Below, one piece after another: positions 34,201-45,729 of a DNA stretch of 64,000 nucleotides (positions are counted from its first letter, which is position 1; each line of letters begins with the position of its first letter). The translations under genes and the position numbers were made by a program. The stretch is taken from the NCBI GenBank assembly GCA_948470475.1, contig OX419343.1, positions 21,563,321-21,627,320 on the forward strand, read 5' to 3'. The notes beneath the pieces are model-generated. The model did not search any database, was not told the DNA's origin, and was given only the letters and a program-made list of their open reading frames with translations. Source of the stretch: Galaxea fascicularis. Lineage: Eukaryota > Cnidaria > Anthozoa > Scleractinia > Euphylliidae.

Positions 34201-37200
34201 GGTGAACAATATTATCATTGAAGTGCTGTTTAATCAAGTCAGCTTTAGAAGTGAATTGAGACAGTTTTGAAGCAGTTTTAAAGTAATTTTGGAACAATCA
34301 ACCACCCTGATGATATCAGATAGCTCTGCTTGAATCTCCAGTGGCTTTGTGTGTTGACAATTCTCTTGGTGTTGTTGTTGTTGTTTGTGAGATTAAATTA
34401 ATTTTTGTTGAGATCCTTCTGTATCAATCACAGTTAAAAGATTTTTTGCACTAAATCATCAACTTTTCTGTTTCCTGTTGCAGAATGGAGAGGTGCCTGT
34501 GAATCGCATTCCAAGACCCTCCTCTGCCAAAGGTCAGAGACGCAGACCATCAGGGGAGGGAGAGGGTATGCTTGTGTGACAAACCAGTTACCTTTCAAAG
34601 TTACCTTAAAATGGCTAAATAGCTATGATAGCTGTTGTCCATGTAGAAGTTTCCCATCTTGCAAATGCCCTCAAAATAATAATTATTTAGATGACGTCAA
34701 AGAGTTTAAAGGGGGTGGAAGTGAACATTCTCCTGGTTGCTGACTCGTGTCTATGTTTTCTTTTCTCATTAAGTCCCCTCTCTAAATGTTCTAGAATTGC
34801 CGAATCCCATTTTTACTCAAAAATGTATTCCCTTAAAGTCAGTCTCTCAGACATTGATCTGATCTTTCACATTATTTTGGTTTTAAACCTGTTAGAATCG
34901 CATTAGCCCAGTGCCCTCCTTGTTTGTGATGTTTAATCTCTGCATTATGACTGCAGTTTATGTCTTCTTAATCGTGTGTATGACTAGATTGGTGAAGAAT
35001 GACTCTGTTATCAGTATTGTTTAACTCTCAGTTATTTCTCTTTCCTTCAGATGTTCAAGACGTTGTGAGCAATGGTATGTAGTAACAATAAAAGTTCTTA
35101 TATAGCGCACTACAGAATCTTGACACACTTTACAAAATGAGGTAAAATATAAGCTAAAAATTAGATGTGTATTGTAAAGTAGCTTAACTTATTATTATTC
35201 TTTCAGTATTTGGGGATTCTTGGCTTTTTTTTTGTCACAACCTTTTCAATGTAGTTTTGATTCAGAGGAATTTGGAGGTGGTCTTTTACCTAAAAAAGTG
35301 GACGCCTGTATTATTTTCTTAACGTGTAATTAAAATATTTCTTTCACATCTTTTGATTTTCTGAGATCTTCTGGCTCACAGTTGTTTGTGGTTTGTTCTT
35401 AGGACCTGCTGTGAGTGAACAGCCCAGACCCTCAGAAGAAATGAATGGAGTGTTACATGGCGAAGAGCTCCCCCCTCAAGTAATTAAGAGGTGTGTTAAA
35501 GCCTACATGTATATTTGCCTTGTAGTTGTAACACTGAAAAATGTAATAGAGCATTTCAGCCATATTGGTTTCCTGAAACAAAAGAAACTATTTGTATAAA
35601 AATAGAATGCAATTCCCAGAGGTGTAGTTTGGGACACCAACATGGCTGCCGTTTCTTTGTTTTGGGACACCAATATGGCGGCCATGACATCATGTGAAAA
35701 ACACTCACTTTGACTTTGATTACATGTTTACCATAGAATTCTTAAAATACAAAAAACTAAGTTACTATCAATAACCCTTGCAATTCAAATGCTGACTAAA
35801 TAGCACATAAGCCATTGTATGTGTGGAGCAGTCTGCACAGTGCAGGAAACAAGTTGTAGCTGGTGACATACTTTTAATCACTAATGTAATCTACATTTAT
35901 TGCAAAAACAACTAAAATTCTTAAAGTATGTCCTAAGATTCCATTCATTTGAAAGGGCCTGTTTGGGAGCTTCGTGGTAACAGAGTTTGCATTTTCAAAG
36001 ATGATTAGTTTCACAGGTTTCCAGTTCCTAACAGTTTACCCCAATAGTCTGTAGGCTTATAGTTTAGGAATTAAGGGGACATTTTTGTTGAGGAAGGTGT
36101 ACTTTCAGAAATGTCTAGGAATTAGAGAAAGAAGTAAGAGCTGTCCATGACAAGTCTAACAAGGCCTCTTTCAGGAGAAAAACAAATTTCCTCTGGGAAT
36201 CTGGAGATTTTGCCAGGAATCAGGATACAGTGAAATTTGCTGGGAAATATAACATAGTTCTGGGATAATGAAGAAAAAACGCAGGAAAATGGAAAAAAAT
36301 TGGTTTAAAATTGGGAGGATCTCTGAAATTTCCAGGAGGACTTAAGGTTACTTAAACAACTTTTGTTGTTGAAACCCGTCATAACCACATTTTCTTCCAA
36401 GTTTCAATGGCATCATGGTCTTGTTGTAACTGTGATCAAAGGGGAGTCACTGCAAAGGATAGAACATGAAGTTTGTTTTGATTCTCACTTGCAGTCGAAG
36501 TTTACCGAGACCAAGTAGTGCAAGACCAGCTCCACCCAAGATCAAGAAGCAACAGGAGGAGATTGAAGACGAGATGGCCAGGTACGTGAACTCCTGTTCC
36601 TCGATCTTTCAACAACTTCTGATTTCACTGATGTTTGAAGCCAAAACAATGGTCGTAGGTTATTCTAAGGGGAGGGCATTGTAGAAGACAGGGCTGTCAC
36701 TAATGAAGTAGGTGGGGTTAACAAGAAATAACCGGGGATTCAAGTTGCTGTAGTGAAGTCAACATGCTGGTTTTATATCAAAGTAGCTGGGGATATACCT
36801 CAAATTTCGAGGGGAAAATCCCCTGCCCCCGGCCCTTAATGACAGTCCTGACTGAAGACAGTTTGAAATTTTGATACCTGCGCTGTAGAAATTTAGTACT
36901 GTAGCCTCTTTTTGTATAATTCAGCTTAAGCATAGCTTGCAAATGCACCTCTGGACAGTTACATTTCAACATCGTAGTGCAATGTTATCATAACCATACG
37001 GCCTGAAGTTTTGCTCTTAGAGATATGTGATGTGAACTGCCAATGCAAAAAAATTGTTTTGCAAAAAAATTATTTTTGAATTTTGCAAATTCTGACGTGC
37101 TGGGCAGGGTACATTGCATGACCAATGCACAAATTTCAAACCTTGTGGAAACTGAACAAGTTGTTTTTGCACTGCTTTGTGTCCATTTTACTGCGATAGT

Positions 37201-40200
37201 CTTGTACGTCAAAATCTGATACATTAGGGGAATTGCCTTGACGTTTTCTTTCAAATTATTCCAGAATTGGGTCTGGGAAACAGGTTGCCAGTGTTATCGT
37301 AGACGGCAAAGATCAAGAAGATGAAGATGACACATTTGTCGTTGAAGATACACATGCAGTTCAAAATGACTTAGAGGTGGTAAGTTGACTATGGGGAAAG
37401 GAAGGTCCATCAAGTATCATTGTCTCTCTTGTAGGAGGAGGGGTGTAGGCCTTTGTTGAGTAGCAGGAGTATGAATATTTCTTGGGACCTCACTTGCCAC
37501 TGTGAAGCTACCTCCGATGTTCCAAATAACGTTAAGTTTTGAGTTGAGCCTGGGGGGGAGGGGGGTAAGGAAATATGGTTAAGGGGTCAGACAAGACGTG
37601 GGTCTTCCTAATTTTTTTTTACTCAACAACTCATTGTGTTGGACCGTCAGGAAGCCAGCTTTCTCGGGTGTTTGACCCAAGACATTACGGAGCCTAACCT
37701 TCTCATCGCCAAGGACACTTTATAGGTTTTACTCAGGCTAACGCCAGATAATATTACTTGTCAAAGGGAAACGTCTTGGCGGTGAAAGGGTTAACTGCAA
37801 AGAGGTCGGGAATGGCAGGGAGAACTCCACAAAACAAAGTGGTTTATAATGAAAAGTAATCGTTCTACACGTGCGTTTTACATTGAGGTACAGTTTTTTT
37901 CCGTGCTCTCCAAAATGACAACGTGAAATGACCAAATGTTAGGTTTTCTCGAGAACGTTAGCGCATGCGGGCAATTAGTCTTTTTTTTTTCTTTGTTTTA
38001 GCATCAGTCATAGTATTTTAATCCCTGGACGGTTCGCCAGTATTTTTTACATGAAAGAAATTGAAATAATCGCGAAAGAGTTACAAGAACATGAAATGAC
38101 GCCGTAATTTCAGTTCCCTGATAATTTTAGTGAATTCTTTTAAAATATGGTGTTGATGAACTATGAAATTTTTAACATTTATACGATACGATACGATATC
38201 CATTTTTCATGGAGGGTATAGACACGTTTAACCCAATAACATTAACAATAACACGTGGCCCTCTAGGTCAGCACTAGGGGTGGTCACAGCCAGGGTTCAT
38301 TACGTCCCTAGTGGTTCTTTTACGTCCCACAAAGTCAATTTGTGAAGAGTTGTGAAACGGGACCTCCGGTTTTATCGTCCTTATCCGAGAAGACTAGAAA
38401 GTCTGACATTTTCAGATGTCATTACAAAGGTAGCACTTTCTCCCCAGTTATTTAAAGACCCTGAGTGTTGGTCCCGCCAGGGCTGGAACCCTCGACCTCC
38501 CGCACAGCAGTCCGGTGCTCTACCACTGAGCCAACCGGCCTTTAACCCCTCAGAGTGACCAATGTTTAATTTCTGCTGATAGTAAGACTGCTCAATCAAA
38601 TATAAAGGTTGTGAGAAAAAAGGAAGTGACCAACAAGTAACAAAGGTCTTTATTGTTTAACAAATTCTTCTTATCATTACCATTAAAAATGTATGAAGGA
38701 CAGTGTAGAGAATATAATTTCTGATGTAAGAGTTTAAAGGGCTCATATTTTCTTGGTCATGACATGTTTGTAGGTACCAGCAGGTGAAGCTGCGGAGGAT
38801 GATGGTGAACATGGTATGAGCAGCCTTCTGTTGATTCTTATAAGTAAAGTTCATCTGAGTAGACATGGTTCTTACCCGGTTTTTCTGGCGCTAAGGTTTC
38901 CAACTCTGAAAAGCAACATTTTGAGAAAGTCGACTGCCCCTCTTCTGGTACAAAATGTCGATAATGTTACGGTTGACCTCTATGCCAGAAGAAGGACAGT
39001 TAAAGTGTCCAAAATGTTTCTTCCAGAATTTATCAAACTTAGCCGTGTTCACATTAGGCCTCGATTATGATCGAATTGTAATCCAATTGAGTTTAGGATG
39101 GGTTCACACCAACTTATCACAGTACCTGATCATAATTGGATTATAATCATTTCAACATCCTCAAGGGGTTGGTGAAGTAATTGCAGTGCTTAATTGAACA
39201 GAATAGCAGGCACATGCTGGTACGAGGAGACGAAGAGGTGGATTTGTCTAATACTATTCTCGAAAGCTATCCTTAGCTCTCTTGTCGCCTCAAAATCAAG
39301 CATGGTAATGATAATCATGGCAACCACGCGACAGAACGCCATTGTGTCTCACACTGCGAGGTTAATGTAGCCTGCCTAATTTTCAATTTTCGCAGATGTG
39401 AACAAAACCATAATTGAATAAAATTGAATGGAGTATTAGATAATCCTAGAGAACATACACTTTGACGTGAAAGGGGTTTGTTTCTAACGAAACTGTGGTG
39501 CCTAATGGTACACGAGAGTGAGTTTAAGGAGTTGATAATGTTGACTGGGCTCCATAGCTGATGTTTCGAGCGTTAGCCCTTCATCAGAGCGAATCGAGGA
39601 ATTGTGGGTTGTGTGCAGTTTATATACAGAAAGATGGAGCTACGCTACATGTATATTTGGGAACATGGTAACGTAAAAACTAGTTGGATAAAAAGTGTTC
39701 GTTGATACTGTGGGGATTTATAGCGCCGATTTGAAAGATAAGTTCTATTCTAGATTCTTGCGGATCTCCGTGTTGACTTTATGCAACCTGTATTTCTCAA
39801 TATGCAATTTGGACGTTTTAGCCCAATGAAGCTCCAAGCTTGTCAACCCCTCACACCTTGTATTTGTTTACAACACTAACCACATTGTCGTCTTTGGGCT
39901 TAAAATCTCTTTATAATATTGCTAGCCGTGCGCCAGTATTTTGAGTTATGGTTTTGTTTTGAATTTCTGACTTGAGAGAATCACACGTCTTAAACTGATC
40001 TTTCGCCAGGGGGTCTTGTAAGGAAAATCCTTGAAACGAAAAAAGAGTTTGAAGGAAGCGGAAACCAAGAATCAAGACCTAAACAGGTAAGATTTCACTT
40101 ACTGAGGTGGGACAGCACTGTTGTTTGACTTTGAGGGGTAACAGTGGGGAATCCAGAGGACCCCCTCTCTCTCTCTCCCCACCACCACCATTATTTTTGG

Positions 40201-43080
40201 ACCAAAGACGAGGTCCGCAGGCCGATGCGCCAAACACAGCGAAAAGGCCGAAAAAAGGTTTCGAGAGCGATTCTCCCATCCACCTCCTTGTCTCTCGGTC
40301 TTGATCCACCACTGTGTAAATAAAGGAAACCAGAGTACCAGATGAATTTTTTTTCTGACGCATGTGCAGTAGAACTATGGCCTTTTTGTTCACAGTGGCG
40401 ACAGTAAGAGACTTTGATCGTACCTTGAAATCCAGTAAGAAAACCTCCAGGAACAGGTTAAACTAGTTTGCCAACAACAGATTTGTTGATTGGTTCTGTT
40501 TCGTGAAATTATTGGTATCTTCCTCTGTGCAAATTCATAGCGAGGTCCAGAAACTTGCGGAAGGGGACTTGATGAATATTTTTCCTTATTTAGAGCTCAA
40601 GCTTGTACTTCAGTAACATGTCGGAGAGACCATAGGGGCTTTCCCGTGAAACTTGATCGGCCAATTTTATATGCCGTAACTGGTGACTGTAAAACGTTAA
40701 AATCCGTTAACTGTCAGAACAATATGCTTGTGAAACAAAGAAACAATTTTCCGATTGTCGTGGTAGGTTATTTACTATATTCAGTAGTCGTGAAACGTGC
40801 GGAGGACCCCCCGCCCCCTTCCCTTACAGCCCCGTATGTATGATTGTACATCTGTATCCAAAGTTTAATGTTCCTTTTCACTTTACAGGAAAGGCAAGCT
40901 CCCATCATATCTGATGCTGCGAGAAGAAAAGAAAGGGAACTTGCACAAAAGGAGGTGCGTAAAACCCCAGTGAAGGTCCTTTCTGAAATAGCCCGTTTTA
41001 CAGTTGTGTGTTGAGTGACCTGGCCTTTGAGTAGAAGCGAGGCTGGAGGTGACCTTGTTTTGATACAAACCTCTCTGTCTTTCTCGTGCAAATGTGGACT
41101 AGTTAGCGTAACAACAACATGATTTACATAAGAAAAGGAGTGAGGTCTGTATTAAAACAAGATCACCCCCAGCCTCGCTTCTACTCAAAAGCCAGGTCAC
41201 TCAACACACAACTGTAAAATGGACTATTGTTTGTGTTAGTGGGAACGCATCAACCCACTTCTTCAAGCCTTAAACCGTTTTCGTACCGAAATACGTGAGT
41301 TGACACCGGAGCCTTGAAGCACTTGTTTCAGATATAGCCTGCGAGCAAGCCCTCCATTGGGATCTTGCGCGAGATTTATTTGGTCGCGCGCGACGGCTCA
41401 CTTCGCTCGCCACTCGCGCCCGAAATAAATCTCGCGCGAGTTCCCAATGGAGACCTTCCTGGCAAGTTGATATTTGGAAGTAAAGGGTTAAAAACTTCCA
41501 TTCCTTTCTATTTGATTTGCGATTTAAACATTTAAGTCAGCGCCTTTACGGGTAATTCACCAAGTTTTGCTGTCTTATTATGTTACAGATCGAAAAGCTT
41601 AGAAATAGTATTCAAACTTTGACAAGAAGCGCCAATCCTCTCGGAAAAGTTATGGATTACATTCAGGTAAGACATATTGGGTACTTTCCCTCGTAGCTCA
41701 TCATCAACTGCGTGGATTCCTTTTAAATTTGTCTTTCACTGCAGTTTCTTGTTTGTTTGTTTGTTTTTTTTTTATTTGGTTGCCTTCAAATCTGCAATGG
41801 AGAACAAGAAACCTGGACTCCCATGTCAGCATTAACGAGCTTTCAAACAGCCTGGTCTATGTTGGTATTTTTCATCTTATATCGTTTGTTTCTTTGCAGG
41901 AAGATATGGATAGCATGCAAAAGGAATTAGACCTTTGGCGGAGAGAAAACAAAGAACATGAAGTAGCATTAAAAAGAGAAGACAGGTGAATTTTCAAACG
42001 TTATTTCCTTATCTGAGATTATTCAAAATATAAAGTCCTGCTAAATACTTCTCCTAATCTGTCCTGACTATTTTTATAAACAGTAGCTGTGCTTTTCATA
42101 TTTTAAATTAGGTCAATGTAACGGTTTTTCTTGTTGTTTTTTAATACTGTCTCTTTCCCTTTTACTTTATTAGTTAATTTCTGTATTAATATATTTTTGT
42201 AAAAATGTAAAAATGTAAATCGTATGTTTAGTAGACGTGTACCTTTTTTTGTAATTCGGCTATTAAGGCATGGCCCGGCTAGATTAGCCCTTGCTAGTTT
42301 CGGGCATGCCCTTTTTTGTTAATTTTTGTTGAAAATTAATAAAGTATAAGTGTGTAAGTGTGTTAGCACGATAGCATTAAACTATATACAGTGAGATTCA
42401 TTACGCTTCAAAATTTCACTCGTTTTTATTCATTCACAGCATAACGGAAAACGAAATCGCTCCCTTAAAATCACAGCTTGAAGAACTGGACACAGAAATA
42501 ACAGAAATGGTAAGATTGGTTGTTGTTTGCCCTGCCTTCCATCCGCCTCCCTTTGTTCTTTTGTTCTTTCTTTCCAACAACTAATCATGCATGAATGCAG
42601 TCATTTCATTTATTCCTTGCTTCCTCCCTACAATCATTCATGCTTTCGATCTTTCATTCTGCCTTCTTTGCTTTCTTCTTTCAACTCATTTGTCTGTTCG
42701 TTTGACTGTCCGTCCGTCTGTTTGTTCGTTCGTTCGTTCGTTCGTTCGTTCGTTCGTTCGTTCGTTCGTTCGTTCGTTCGTTCGTTCGCTCGCTCGCTCG
42801 TTCGTTGGCTTGTTCGTTCTTTCGTTTGTTCGTTGCTTCCTTCCTTCCTTCCTTCCTTCCTTCCTTCGTCCGTTCGTTCCTTTATCCCTTTCTTGCTTAT
42901 TACTCTTCTGATCAGTTCGTTCGTTTGTTTGTTTGTGTCTTGATTCATTAATTTATTCCTTATTTTATTCATTTATTTTCGTTTCAGGTGGACAGGATAA
43001 GTGCAGTAAAATGCAACATCATAAGAAATGACGAAAAGATACAGAAAATGCTCTCCAGCGTGTCAATAGCATCGAGGTGA
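28314..43080 (+). CDS. TRAF3IP1: TRAF3-interacting protein 1 (IFT54 / MIP-T3), complete, 20 coding exons
   Basis: Exons: 28314-28436, 28525-28593, 28724-28772, 30672-30781, 31233-31294, 31834-31987, 32961-33092, 33832-33900, 34484-34565, 35051-35074, 35403-35490, 36495-36581, 37265-37379, 38774-38813, 40010-40086, 40889-40954, 41589-41666, 41900-41985, 42440-42509, 42988-43080. All junctions are GT-AG with matching phase. The sum is 1674 nt, or 557 residues plus stop. The product is an IFT-B component that links cargo and microtubules to the intraflagellar transport train in cilia. The order is the family's own: N-terminal microtubule/tubulin-binding CH-like domain (1-137), Lys/Glu/Arg-rich region (138-233), acidic and PRPSSA-type linker (234-400), C-terminal coiled coil (about 428-557). 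It is shorter than the roughly 690-residue human protein, mainly in the charged region. The ATG at 28314 is chosen because family similarity starts there. An in-frame ATG at 28185 would add 43 unsupported residues. Confidence 0.95.
29515..29830. repeat. Related inverted repeats with GTATGGGGCTGTG
   Basis: CAGCCCCATACAT at 29530 pairs with GTGTATGGGGCTGTG at 29626. A second pair follows (AGCTCCATACATACATTAT with ATAATGTATGGGGCTGTG at 29800). These are two adjacent members of one hairpin family in TRAF3IP1 intron 3. Confidence 0.6.
30121..30487. mobile_element. Inverted-repeat MITE in TRAF3IP1 intron 3
   Basis: AAGGAGGCTCACAGCAG at the left pairs with CTGCCGTGAACCTTCTT at the right. The arms continue through CTTTTGAAATCAAAATTTCTT and its complement. 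The unpaired centre is about 150 bp. Confidence 0.7.
30936..31095. mobile_element. Hairpin MITE in TRAF3IP1 intron 4
   Basis: CAGTATTGTTTTCT and AGAAAACAATACT form the inner arms. GGCCAGATTCATGAAGCCCTC and GAGGGATTCGTGAATGATG form the outer arms. Confidence 0.65.
31350..31510. mobile_element. Hairpin MITE, TTTGTCTCC family
   Basis: Arms with AAATTCCTTTGTCTCTTAAC pair with GGTTAGGGGACTTAAGGGAT. Outer arms carry AGGTAAAAAATTTTTAACC. It lies in TRAF3IP1 intron 5. Confidence 0.72.
31566..31694. mobile_element. CAGGGCCCAGTTGT-ended MITE
   Basis: The ends CAGGGCCCAGTTGT and ACAACTCTGCCCTG are inverted over 129 bp. It is related by its ends to the nested element at 56719-56871. It lies in TRAF3IP1 intron 5. 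Confidence 0.68.
31834..33092 (+). CDS. TRAF3IP1: TRAF3IP1 exons 6-7: Lys/Asp/Glu/Arg-rich region
   Basis: Exon 6 (154 nt) gives alternating RD, KD, RE and KE dipeptides. Exon 7 (132 nt) begins [19 protein letters not shown]. Both exons start with the same SDSKRKES motif, suggesting that one arose by exon duplication. The intron between them holds a hairpin MITE at 32180-32317. Confidence 0.92.
32180..32317. mobile_element. Hairpin MITE, TTTGTCTCC family
   Basis: The ends TGTAGGTCAAAATGAAAT and ATTTATTTTGGCCTACA are inverted. The core has TTTCTTTGTCTCCTAACCCT and GGGGTTAAGAAACAAAGGAA. It lies in TRAF3IP1 intron 6. Confidence 0.72.
33832..38813 (+). CDS. TRAF3IP1: TRAF3IP1 exons 8-14: acidic and proline-rich linker
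   Basis: Seven short exons encode an acidic stretch ([19 protein letters not shown]), [17 protein letters not shown], an 8-residue micro-exon DVQDVVSN (35051-35074), a Glu/Pro segment, [20 protein letters not shown], and [20 protein letters not shown]. The RPxSARPAPP and GSGKxVxxVI blocks match conserved islands of IFT54. The 24-nt exon keeps frame on both sides and could be skipped without a frameshift. Confidence 0.9.
34124..34145 (+). repeat. Poly-C run
   Basis: A tract of C interrupted by few T bases in intron 8 of TRAF3IP1. The exact length may be uncertain in assembly. Confidence 0.8.
35550..35706. repeat. Diverged relative of the 3634-3783 repeat
   Basis: It shares the order ATATTGGTTTCCTGAAACAA, AAAATAGAATGCAATTCCCA, CACCAACATGGCTGCC, then CAATATGGCGGCCATGACAT. 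It lies in the intron after TRAF3IP1 exon 11. Confidence 0.7.
36689..36850. mobile_element. CAGGGCTGTC-ended MITE (copy 2)
   Basis: The ends are CAGGGCTGTCAC and GACAGTCCTG. The interior matches the element at 396-563 in reverse orientation. It lies in intron 12 of TRAF3IP1. Confidence 0.75.
37855..38120. repeat. AGGGAG-family MITE, partial (copy 1)
   Basis: It shares ACACGTGCGTTTTACATT, ACAACGTGAAATGACCAAAT, TTAGGTTTTCTCGAGAACGT and GCGAAAGAGTTACAAGAAC with the elements at 57488-57857 and 61400-61714. Confidence 0.7.
38181..38540 (-). mobile_element. tRNA-derived SINE
   Basis: Read on the minus strand, the head is GGCCGGTTGGCTCAGTGGTA, containing a tRNA A-box, followed about 40 bases later by GGGTTCCAGCC, a B-box. 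A body and a tail of (TATCG)n at 38181-38200 follow. This is the layout of an RNA polymerase III SINE. It lies in intron 13 of TRAF3IP1 in reverse orientation. Confidence 0.82.
40010..43080 (+). CDS. TRAF3IP1: TRAF3IP1 exons 15-20: C-terminal coiled coil
   Basis: These exons encode [38 protein letters not shown] with [40 protein letters not shown] and [20 protein letters not shown], ending in SRTGA-type stop context (TGA at 43078-43080). This is the coiled coil through which IFT54 pairs with IFT20 and contacts TRAF3 and DISC1 in vertebrates. The intron before the last exon holds the GTTC microsatellite. Confidence 0.94.
40988..41227. mobile_element. ATAGCCCGTTTTACAG-ended hairpin MITE
   Basis: The left arm contains GTTGTGTGTTGAGTGACCTG and TAGAAGCGAGGCTGG. 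The right arm is its complement from 41142 to 41227. A single arm of the same family is at 61916-62008. It lies right after TRAF3IP1 exon 16. Confidence 0.8.
41338..41467. mobile_element. GC-rich palindromic MITE
   Basis: CCATTGGGATCTTGCGCGAG pairs with CTCGCGCGAGTTCCCAATGG. The loop holds GCGAGCGAAGTGAGCCG complement. It is unusually CpG-rich for this window. Confidence 0.7.
42165..42360 (+). repeat. LINE 3'-end fragment
   Basis: GGCATGGCCCGGCTAGATTA, TTTCGGGCATGCCC and AATAAAGTATAAGTGTGTAA resemble the 3' UTR and tail of a CR1/L2-type element. It lies in TRAF3IP1 intron 18. Confidence 0.45.
42722..42867 (+). repeat. GTTC and CTTC microsatellites
   Basis: About 25 GTTC-type units (42722-42830) are followed by CTTC units (42836-42867) in the last intron of TRAF3IP1. 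The long open frames reading SFVRSFVRS on both strands come only from this repeat. Confidence 0.95.
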
Positions 43081-45729
43081 TCAAAACGTAACTGGAATGA
43101 CACGGCGCTGTAAAAATGTAAAATATTGTTCCTTGTAGACAGCTGAAGGTGTATAAAAGAACTATTAACTTGACTATTTATTGTACTGCTAGGCATTTTC
43201 TCTGCATGGAAATTATGAAGTACCCTTCGGCAAAAACTAATGATCCCTCAGACAGTCACAATTTGACGTTGTAAGTGAAGTTGCTTCTGTGTTAAGGCAA
43301 AAACGAGTTTCAAAAGACAGGGCGTCAGAGAAGTCTCGTTGAGAGGGGAGACGTTTCCAAGCAACAGAATTGATTGTAATGACGTCAATGCAGAGGCGCA
43401 CCTGCTACTCGCTTGTAAATTATTCGGAAAGTGCTCGTTTACTTCTTGAAACTTTCTAAAAAGAACGTCAAGGTTAGTGGCACTTTCCAGTCAAAGGAAA
43501 CGCGTAAAGGAGGCCTGCCGTCCGCTGGAGAGGACGCCAGCGAAAAAGGATCTTTCCAGTATCAGGTCTTATTCATGAGATGTAAAAGGCTTAAGAATAG
43601 ATCATCTTACCTTGTGAATCTTTAGCACCTTTTCCCGTTATTTTTTTAGTTTTCGTTTGCCGCCTTGGCAATTCGTTGATGAGAAATTCTACAGCCCTGC
43701 ACTTCGGAGTTCAGATTGCTCAACCCACTCTTCGTGAAAATCTGTAGTTTCGCGGTATATTTTCTTTGGTCATTTTCTCAACAGTGTCGTTGCCTTAAAA
43801 ATACTTTCATAAAATTAAGTTAACCGTTTGACACCTGAAAATTTTGTAGATTTATACCGTTTGAAAGGAATCGGGCCATTTCTGGTCATTGTGTCGCCAA
43901 AAAGTTGTTTTTAAGTCGACAGAAAGCCCAGCTTTAGTTTCTAGTGTCAAATTCCGGCTTTCGAAGCTCGGGCATGCGCAAAAGGCAAAATGCTCCGTCG
44001 ACTTTTACTTTGTGCTTTCTTCCTTCCGCGCTTCTTTTGCTTTTCTTTTTTTCGTTTTCTCGGGCATTCTCTGGGCTTCATTTCAGGGGGTAAGTTTTTG
44101 CGAGAGACCAGAGGATCATGAAATTATTTTGAAGGAAGTACAAGTGGGTAGTGGGACAAGATTTTCAGTGGAATTTCTTGGTGAAAATTACATGGTTTTT
44201 GGCATTTTCTCTGGCCTGTTTCACTGAATGGTGCTCATTTGGGTATGGTTTGAAAGATCTCGTCCTCCTACACAAGTTGGTTGTCAAAGTTGTCTGGTAC
44301 CGTCGACAACGATGACGTCACAGGTGGCACAAAGGCGGCGGCCATCTTTGATTGAGAAATTATGGGCTGCCGAGGGGGGAATCGCTGGAAAATTTATGGT
44401 ATACACAGCTTTCAGGATAAATTTTTACTGCTCGTCTCTCATATTCCATAACAAATATTACAACGGTTACATCTTTCTGTCACGGTATTTGGCAGTTGTT
44501 CTTAAGGTTAGCGAAAAATTATTGTTAAAAGTTATCACGCCACAATATTCTTTATATATTATTTCTCATCTGCCTCCTGGGTATCCCATAATTTCCTCGG
44601 AATTCAAGATGGCCGCCGTATCGGTAAAAAGGTCTATTGTTTCCAGATGAGTGCCTATGAGCGCTTTCAGGAGTCAATGGGTTAACGAAGAATGCAAGTG
44701 ACAAATGCTCCATTGTATAATTAGCTGTTGGCGTAGAACTTGAATAGTAGTCGCTGGGACGCTTTTCCCTACGCCGGAGGAATGGGTACGAGTGAAGGAT
44801 CATGTGATTTCTTTAGGTAAACTGAGGCCCTTGTCACATTATTCAGTTTTTCCATCGACGCTTGCGCAGGTCCTGTTAACTGCTCTTATTCTGAAGCAGC
44901 CTTTTCTTAGACTACCACCGCCAATTACAGCAGTTCTTTGTCTAATGAAATGATCATTCAGTGGTCCATTCGTGCCAGTCTACCCGCAGGTTCTGGAGAC
45001 CTGGGAAATTGCCACTCAAACAGCAAGTGCTGTGTTCGATCTTATTTCTGTCATTCTTGCATTTTTAAGTTGGGGTTAATTGTGCGCCTGTTGGTAGTAC
45101 TGAATTATGTTTAGCGCGACAAAGTCTGTTTTTGGTTCACACAGAATTACTGTGCGAATCCTAAAACCGTAAACACTTTGATTTGACGTAACATTTCACA
45201 TTATGCAGCAGACAATCAGAGGCGTCATGAAACCACAAGCTAATTACCGTTACTGTCTTGGCTTGATTGGCTTTTTATTTGAAACAGTGACATTTCATAA
45301 ATATTTCTAGTGTTCACGGTTTTCCGATTTTCACTGAAAAGTTACATTTAATAGTGAACACGGTAATTAAAAGGTTTTATGTGGTCTTCTTCTGTAAATT
45401 CTTTTTCTCCTCTGATAGGGAACCGAGTCAAAGTTTCTTTAATAAAATAAACTGTACTTCAGAGGCAGTAGTCGTGTATAAAGAGATTGATTGGTCGCCT
45501 GACAGTCGTAGGTCTCGTGAAAGTGTTTATGTAAATGTATTTTCCGCTGGTATTCCAGTTATCGGTTGCATTCAAGACCTTTTATCCCTGGGGCGCCTGA
45601 CGCGCTCATTTCATAAGACTTGTGATAATTGGTGAACTCCTGGCATTTATAGGTGGTTCGACCGTTGAGTATTTACTCACGCTTGCGATCCACACCGTTT
45701 AATAATACGTTACTTTAGAAATCTGGCTT
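43081..45729. other. Region downstream of TRAF3IP1, no supported gene
   Basis: It includes the 3' UTR of TRAF3IP1, whose poly(A) signal was not recognised, and the inverted-repeat element at 44305. Open frames here lack domains. Confidence 0.55.
44305..44635. mobile_element. Inverted-repeat element with CRE and ATGGCCGCC motifs
   Basis: GGCGGCCATCTTTGATTGAG with AAATTATGGG at left pairs with CCCATAATTTCC and AATTCAAGATGGCCGCC at right. A TGACGTCA lies at 44313-44320. No gene was supported here. Confidence 0.6.

Noticed and set aside
38487..38540. A functional tRNA gene
   Set aside because: The A- and B-box head is attached to a long body and a TATCG tail, which marks a SINE rather than a tRNA gene.
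42527..42972. Long open frames on both strands reading SFVRSFVRS or NERTNERTN
   Set aside because: They translate the GTTC microsatellite in an intron and have no conserved content.
44228..44650. 140-codon plus open frame
   Set aside because: It crosses the arms of an inverted-repeat element and has no recognisable domain.
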